Below, piece after piece: positions 59,402 through 64,000 of a DNA stretch of 64,000 nt. The stretch is from contig NZ_VXCP01000038.1 of assembly GCF_011355085.1 (NCBI RefSeq), positions 124,287 to 188,286 of the forward strand. Reading direction: 5' to 3'. The stretch's first letter is position 1. Each line of letters starts with the position of its first letter. The stretch comes from Pseudomonas akapageensis (GTDB lineage: Bacteria; Pseudomonadota; Gammaproteobacteria; Pseudomonadales; Pseudomonadaceae). The translations under genes were made by a program, and so were the position numbers. A model generated the notes under the pieces. The model did no database searches, was not told where the DNA came from, and was given only the letters and a program-made list of their open reading frames with translations.

Positions 59402-60952
59402 ATGAATATTCGACACCATGGCAGCCGGGGCCTGCTGGCCGCGACCTTGCTGGCCAGCAGTATCGTGCTGGCCAATGCCGCGGCACCCGCTTCGAATGCC
59501 AAGGCTTTGCAGCTGGCCAAGACCTACACCGTTACCAGTGCGCCGATCGAACCGCTGCACCTGGACAAGCCGGTGTTGCCGGATCTCACCGGTTACACCG
59601 CCGAAGCCGTGCAGGCCAGGATCGATCGTCGCCAGGCGGGCAAGGTCCAGGTGCGGCGCATGCTGCAGGAAGACACCCTGAAGGAGTTCATCGGTGGCGA
59701 CAACAAGATGGCCGAATGGGTGGCGCACCAACATGACATTCCGCAGGCGATCTTTATCGAAGACGGCCATGTCAATCTCAAGGACCTGAGCAGGTCCCTG
59801 CCCAAACAATACTTCCGCGAAACCGAACCGGGTGTGTTCCTCGCTCGCCTGCCGATCGTGGTCGGACGCAAGGGCATCCTCGAGATCGACAAGCAGACCC
59901 GCGAACTGCGCCTGTCCCAGGAGGGTGGTTCGTTCCTGGTCAACGACGGCAAGCTGTTCGTCACCGACACCAGGGTCACCGCCTGGCGCGAGAAGGACAA
60001 CGGCCCGGCCACCTTCCGCTCGCCCAAGGAATTCCGCCCGTTCCTGCTGTCCTGGGGCGGCACCGAGACCTATGTGGTCAACAGCAGGATGGCCAGCTTC
60101 GGCTACGCCAAGAGCAAGTCCTACGGCGTCAGCATTTCCCAGTACACCCCGGACATGGCCAAGACCATGAACCGCAGCGAACCGACCGGCTGGATCATCG
60201 GTTCCGAGTTCTCGGACATGTGGTACGGCTTCTATTGCTTCGAGACCCGGGACTTCGTGCTCAAGGGCAACACCTACCGCGACAACATCATCTACGGCAT
60301 CGATCCGCACGACCGTTCGCACCGCCTGATCATTGCCGAGAACACCGTCCACGGAACCAAAAAGAAGCACGGCATCATCATTTCCCGCGAGGTCAACGAC
60401 AGCTGGATCATCAACAACCGCATCTATGACAACAAGCTCTCGGGCGTGGTGATCGACCGTAACAGCGTCAATAACCTGATCGCCTACAACGAGATCTATC
60501 GAAACCACACCGACGGCATCACCCTCTACGAGAGTGGCGACAACCTGATCTGGGACAACCGGGTGATCAACAACCGTCGCCACGGCATCCGCGTGCGCAA
60601 CAGCGTGAACATCCGCCTGTACGAAAACATTGCCATGGCCAACGGGCTGATGGGTGTCTACGGGCACATCAAGGACCTCACCGACACCGACCGCGACATC
60701 GCCCTGGACCCCTTCGACACCAAGGTATCGCTGACACTGGTCGGCGGTGAGCTGGCCGCCAACGGCCGCGGCCCGCTGTCGATCGACTCGCCGCTGAGCG
60801 TGGCGCTGTATCGGGTCTCCATGCATGCGCCGAGCAACCCCAATGGCATCAGCTTCTCCGGTGTACTGGGGGAGCATGAGGACGAAATCCTCGACCTGAT
60901 GGTGCGCCAGCGCAAAGCCGTGCTGATCAACCCCGACGAACGCCAGCCCTGA
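59402..60952 (+). CDS. algG: Periplasmic mannuronan C5-epimerase AlgG
   Basis: The 516-residue protein has a signal peptide (LLAATLLASSIVLANA) and a right-handed beta-helix with CASH repeats (IIAENTVHGTKKKHGIIISR, WIINNRIYDNKLSGVVIDRN). The catalytic DPHD motif lies in IIYGIDPHDRSHRLIIAE. It converts mannuronate to guluronate in the polymer and helps protect it in the periplasm. It follows algE by 25 bases. Confidence 0.97.
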   Translation: MNIRHHGSRGLLAATLLASSIVLANAAAPASNAKALQLAKTYTVTSAPIEPLHLDKPVLPDLTGYTAEAVQARIDRRQAGKVQVRRMLQEDTLKEFIGGDNKMAEWVAHQHDIPQAIFIEDGHVNLKDLSRSLPKQYFRETEPGVFLARLPIVVGRKGILEIDKQTRELRLSQEGGSFLVNDGKLFVTDTRVTAWREKDNGPATFRSPKEFRPFLLSWGGTETYVVNSRMASFGYAKSKSYGVSISQYTPDMAKTMNRSEPTGWIIGSEFSDMWYGFYCFETRDFVLKGNTYRDNIIYGIDPHDRSHRLIIAENTVHGTKKKHGIIISREVNDSWIINNRIYDNKLSGVVIDRNSVNNLIAYNEIYRNHTDGITLYESGDNLIWDNRVINNRRHGIRVRNSVNIRLYENIAMANGLMGVYGHIKDLTDTDRDIALDPFDTKVSLTLVGGELAANGRGPLSIDSPLSVALYRVSMHAPSNPNGISFSGVLGEHEDEILDLMVRQRKAVLINPDERQP

Positions 60953-60977
60953 ATGCGCGACTGAGAAAGGTATTTTT

Positions 60978-62435
60978 ATGCACCCACATCTTGTCAAACT
61001 GCTTAGCCTCTCGGGCCTGGTCGCCGCCATGCTGGCTGCCAGCGGCATCGCCCGTGCCGATGACGTGCAAGCGCCCGCGTTCAGTGCCGAGCCGTGCTGC
61101 AACCTCTGCCCCGAGGCTCACGACGCCAGCCGCTACACCACGCGCTATCAGCAGAACTTCACCACCCTGGTGCAGGCTGAAGGCGACTGGCTGTTCCGTA
61201 CCCGCGAAGACCTGCGCACGGAATTCGACACCACACCCGAAGGCTACCGGCGCCTGCAGCAACTGCATGATGCCTTCAAGGCCAGGGGCGTGGAGCTGGT
61301 GGTGGTCTATCAACCGACCCGCGGCCTGGTCAATCGCAACAAGCTGCTGCCCGCCGACAAGGCCACCTTCGACTACGACAAGGCGCTGAAGAACTACCAG
61401 GCCATGCTCGCCCGTTTCAGCATGATGGGCTTTTGGGTACCGGACTTTTCGCCGCTGACCGACGAGCAACTGCCGCTAGCCGAGCAAGGCCACGATTTTT
61501 ATTTTCGTGGCGACCAGCACTGGACCCCTTACGGCGCCGAGCGCGCGGCGAAGATCGTGGCCGAGAAGGTCAAACAGATCCCTGGCTTCGCCCAGATCCC
61601 CAAGCGCGAATTCGAGACCCACAAGTCCGGACGCATGGGCAAGACCGGAACCCTGCACAACGTTGCCGGGCAATTGTGCGGCACCAGTTATGCGTTCCAG
61701 TACATGGATCAGTTCGTCACCGAACCCAAGGGCGAAAGTGGTGGCGACGATCTGTTCGGCGATGCCGGCAACCCGCAGATCACCCTGGTCGGCACCAGCC
61801 ATAGCGGCAAGAACTACAACTTTGCCGGCTTCCTGGAGCAATACATCGGCGCCGACGTGCTCAACGTCGCCTTCCCCGGCGGCGGCCTGGAAGGCTCGAT
61901 GCTGCAGTACCTGGGCAGCGAAGACTTCCAGAAAAAGCCACCGAAGATCCTGATCTGGGAGTTCTCGCCGCTGTATCGCCTGGACCAGGAAACCATCTAC
62001 CGGCAGCTGATGGCCCTGCTCGACAACGGCTGCGAAGGCAAGCCGGCGCAGCTCAGCGCCAAAACGACACTGAAACCCGGACGCAATGAGGTGATGGTCA
62101 ATGGCAAGGTTGGCGACATCAAGCACCTCGACAACGGCAGTCACCAGATCGACATTCAGTTCGAAGACACATCGGTGAAAAACCTGCAGGCAACCCTCTG
62201 GTACATGAACGGCCGTCACGAAAGCGTGAAGATCGAAAAGCCGAAAACAGCCGAAACCGACGGGCGCTTCGCCTTTGAACTGCGCAACGATGGGGATTGG
62301 GCCGAGCAGAACCTGCTGGCCGTGGAAGTCCAGGGCCCCGAGGCCGGGAGCGCGCCGCAGCAAGTCACGGCGAAAGTGTGCAAACGCAACGTATTCCCTG
62401 GCCTCGCGCGCCACAACGCGCAAGCCGGGTTGTGA
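60978..62435 (+). CDS. algX: Alginate O-acetyltransferase AlgX
   Basis: The 485-residue periplasmic protein has a signal peptide, an SGNH-like acetyltransferase domain (GHDFYFRGDQHWTPYGAERA with the Asp-His pair; LVGTSHSGKNYNFAGFL with the nucleophile Ser) and a C-terminal carbohydrate-binding module (NLQATLWYMNGRHES). The cysteine-rich start (EPCCNLCPEAHDAS) is typical. It transfers acetyl groups to mannuronate residues. Confidence 0.97.
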   Translation: MHPHLVKLLSLSGLVAAMLAASGIARADDVQAPAFSAEPCCNLCPEAHDASRYTTRYQQNFTTLVQAEGDWLFRTREDLRTEFDTTPEGYRRLQQLHDAFKARGVELVVVYQPTRGLVNRNKLLPADKATFDYDKALKNYQAMLARFSMMGFWVPDFSPLTDEQLPLAEQGHDFYFRGDQHWTPYGAERAAKIVAEKVKQIPGFAQIPKREFETHKSGRMGKTGTLHNVAGQLCGTSYAFQYMDQFVTEPKGESGGDDLFGDAGNPQITLVGTSHSGKNYNFAGFLEQYIGADVLNVAFPGGGLEGSMLQYLGSEDFQKKPPKILIWEFSPLYRLDQETIYRQLMALLDNGCEGKPAQLSAKTTLKPGRNEVMVNGKVGDIKHLDNGSHQIDIQFEDTSVKNLQATLWYMNGRHESVKIEKPKTAETDGRFAFELRNDGDWAEQNLLAVEVQGPEAGSAPQQVTAKVCKRNVFPGLARHNAQAGL

Positions 62436-62442
62436 GACTCTC

Positions 62443-63552
62443 ATGCAGACGTTGAAAAGCACCGCTGGAAAGCTGCCGTTCAGCCTGGCCCTGTTGGGCC
62501 CATTCGTACAGGCCGCGACACTGGTGCCACCGCAGGGTTACTACGCCGGCATCGAAAAACTGAAGACCGGCAAAAGCGGCTTCACGTGCGATGCCGTGCC
62601 CACGCCCTACACCGGCAAGCTGGTGTTTCGCAGCAAGTACGAAGGCTCCGACAAGGCGCGGGCGACCCTGAACGCCAAGGCTGAGAAAGCCTTCCGTGAA
62701 TCGACCGCCAGCATCACCACCCTTGAGCGCGGGGTGAGCAAGCAGGTCATGCAGTACATGCGTGACGGCCGGCCCGAGCAACTGGACTGCACGCTGGACT
62801 GGCTGAGCAGTTGGGCCCGCGCCGATGCATTGACCTCCACGGACTTCAACCACACCGGCAAATCCATGCGCAAATGGGCACTGGGCAGCCTGTCGTCGGC
62901 CTGGTTGCACCTGAAGTTCTCCAGCTCGCACCCGCTGGCCGCGCATCAGCAGGAAGCCGAATTGATCGAGAACTGGTTCGGCAAGCTGGGTGATCAGGTG
63001 GTCAGCGACTGGAGCTTCCTGCCGCTGGACCAGGTCAACAACCACTCGTACTGGGCGGCCTGGTCGGTGATGTCCACGGCCGTGGTGACCGATCGCCAGG
63101 ACTTGTTCGACTGGGCCGTGAGGGAATACCGAATTGGTGCCCACCAGGTCGACGATCAGGGCTTCCTGCCCAACGAACTCAAGCGCAAGCAGCGTGCCCT
63201 GGCCTACCACAACTATGCCCTGCCGCCGCTGGCGATGATCGCCAGCTTCGCCCAGGCCAATGGGGTTGACCTGCGCCCGGAGAACAACGGTGCGCTGAAG
63301 CGGCTGGGTGACCGGGTGCTGGCGGGAACCAGGGACCCGAGTGCGTTCAAGCGCAGGAACGGCGAGAAGCAGGACATGACTGACCTGAAGATCGACAGCA
63401 AGTACGCCTGGCTTGAGCCATGGTGCAGCCTTTATGCCTGCAGCCCGGAGGTGATCAAGCGCAAGCGGGGAATGCAGCCGTTCAAGAGCTTTCGCCTCGG
63501 CGGTGACCTGACCAGGGTCTATGACCCGACACACGAAACACACGGTTCCTGA
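62443..63552 (+). CDS. algL: Alginate lyase AlgL
   Basis: The 369-residue PL5 lyase has a signal peptide (LPFSLALLGPFVQA) and an alpha/alpha-barrel. Catalytic residues are visible in PLDQVNNHSYWAAWSVM (Asn and His) and in IDSKYAWLEPWCSLY. It clears misplaced polymer from the periplasm. It starts seven bases after algX. The extension to 62275 overlaps algX and is rejected. Confidence 0.96.
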   Translation: MQTLKSTAGKLPFSLALLGPFVQAATLVPPQGYYAGIEKLKTGKSGFTCDAVPTPYTGKLVFRSKYEGSDKARATLNAKAEKAFRESTASITTLERGVSKQVMQYMRDGRPEQLDCTLDWLSSWARADALTSTDFNHTGKSMRKWALGSLSSAWLHLKFSSSHPLAAHQQEAELIENWFGKLGDQVVSDWSFLPLDQVNNHSYWAAWSVMSTAVVTDRQDLFDWAVREYRIGAHQVDDQGFLPNELKRKQRALAYHNYALPPLAMIASFAQANGVDLRPENNGALKRLGDRVLAGTRDPSAFKRRNGEKQDMTDLKIDSKYAWLEPWCSLYACSPEVIKRKRGMQPFKSFRLGGDLTRVYDPTHETHGS

Positions 63553-63556
63553 CCTC

Positions 63557-63654
63557 CTCGTTCCCACGCTCCGCGTGGGAACGCAGTGGCCGACGCTCAG
63601 CGTCGAGACGCAGAGCGTCAGGCGAGGCATTCCCACGCAGAGCGTGGGAACGAG
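63557..63654. repeat. Long palindromic repeat between algL and algI
   Basis: A full copy of the gttcccacgc family (ctcgttcccacgctccgcgt and its inverse at the ends, gacgctcagcgtc inside). It splits the otherwise tight alginate operon and should form a stable stem in the polycistronic RNA. Confidence 0.85.
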
Positions 63655-63729
63655 GTGAATACCCCCGATTTTCATGGGGGGTTTGGGGGGGCTTTGCCCT
63701 CGACTGTTGAATAACAAGGAGAGATCGGG

Positions 63730-64000
63730 ATGGTGTTTTCATCCAACGTGTTCCTGTTCCTGTTCTTGCCGGTCTTTCTCGGCTTGTACTACCTGAGCGG
63801 GCAACGCTATCGCAATCTGCTGTTGCTGGTTGCCAGCTACGTGTTCTACGCCTGGTGGCGGGTGGACTTCCTCGCGCTGTTCGCCGCCGTCACCCTGTGG
63901 AACTACTGGATCGGCCTGCGGGTAGGCGCGGCGGGTGTGCGGACCAAACCCGCCCAGCGCTGGCTGCTGCTGGGCGTGGCCGTGGACCTGTGCATCCTCG
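63730..64000 (+). CDS. algI: Alginate O-acetylation protein AlgI (5' part)
   Basis: The first 90 residues of the MBOAT membrane acyltransferase AlgI run to the window edge. The ATG at 63730 follows aaggaga. The start MVFSSNVFLFLFLPVFLGLY, YLSGQRYRNLLLLVASYVFY, AWWRVDFLALFAAV is characteristic and shows the first membrane helices. It moves acetyl groups across the inner membrane for AlgJ/AlgX. Confidence 0.95.
   Translation, partial: MVFSSNVFLFLFLPVFLGLYYLSGQRYRNLLLLVASYVFYAWWRVDFLALFAAVTLWNYWIGLRVGAAGVRTKPAQRWLLLGVAVDLCIL

Noticed and set aside
59297..61102. A 601-codon minus-strand frame
   Set aside because: It is antisense to algG and part of algX; no start signal or recognisable domain.

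Overview
The window looks like a chromosomal segment of a Pseudomonas of the fluorescens group. It is GC-rich. It carries the alginate operon in canonical order (algD-alg8-alg44-algK-algE-algG-algX-algL-algI) and glcDEFG. It is also sprinkled with the short inverted REP elements typical of fluorescent pseudomonads (core gtgggagctggcttgccagc) and with a second, longer palindromic family that begins ctcgttcccacgctctgcgtggg. No rRNA, tRNA or CRISPR array was seen.

Layout. 1-16 kb holds ordinary metabolic and regulatory genes: the end of a polyamine ABC transporter (potI-potF type), LysE, EamA and SSS transporters, an FAD monooxygenase, a DUF1615 lipoprotein, a secreted zincin-like protein, and AraC, MocR and Lrp regulators. 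15.2-20.6 kb is a small type VI secretion toxin island. It has a large effector (degenerate M23-like domain, two SH3b repeats, an EF-hand and a pesticin/T4-lysozyme-like muramidase), a tandem set of small immunity-like genes in various states of decay, a membrane protein of unknown role and the relic of a vgrG. 21-24.5 kb is a DNA repair block (alkB-alkA-ada, xthA); this Ada has lost three of its four zinc cysteines. 24.7-28.9 kb is glycolate oxidase glcDEFG.

29.4-38.3 kb is an indole-3-acetic acid catabolic cluster: iacH-A-B-I-C-D-E-F-G in one direction, a NIPSNAP gene downstream and a divergent MarR-type iacR. Two palindromic AT-rich elements lie between iacH and iacR. 39.8-41.95 kb is a gene graveyard: a frameshifted LRAT-like gene, a deletion scar joining two 5'-truncated genes (phenol_MetA_deg-type porin and sigma54 activator), and a second porin fragment next to an intact SDR.

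41.9-50.2 kb is the most interesting region. A LuxR-type regulator, cysD and a fused cysN/cysC (complete PAPS synthesis), an SRPBCC protein, a DUF1214-like protein, a sulfotransferase and a DHH phosphoesterase sit together. A dyad close to tcGTCTaaccaGACta recurs at their promoters. I infer a dedicated sulfonation cassette that makes PAPS, transfers sulfate to an unknown acceptor and may recycle the PAP by-product. 50.2-51.8 kb holds a PNPOx-like/GST pair, and 52.4-64 kb is the alginate operon. In that operon a REP doublet lies in frame inside the algK signal-peptide coding region, and a long palindromic repeat sits between algL and algI.

All family assignments come from reading the translated sequence and recalling family motifs. 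No database search was run.
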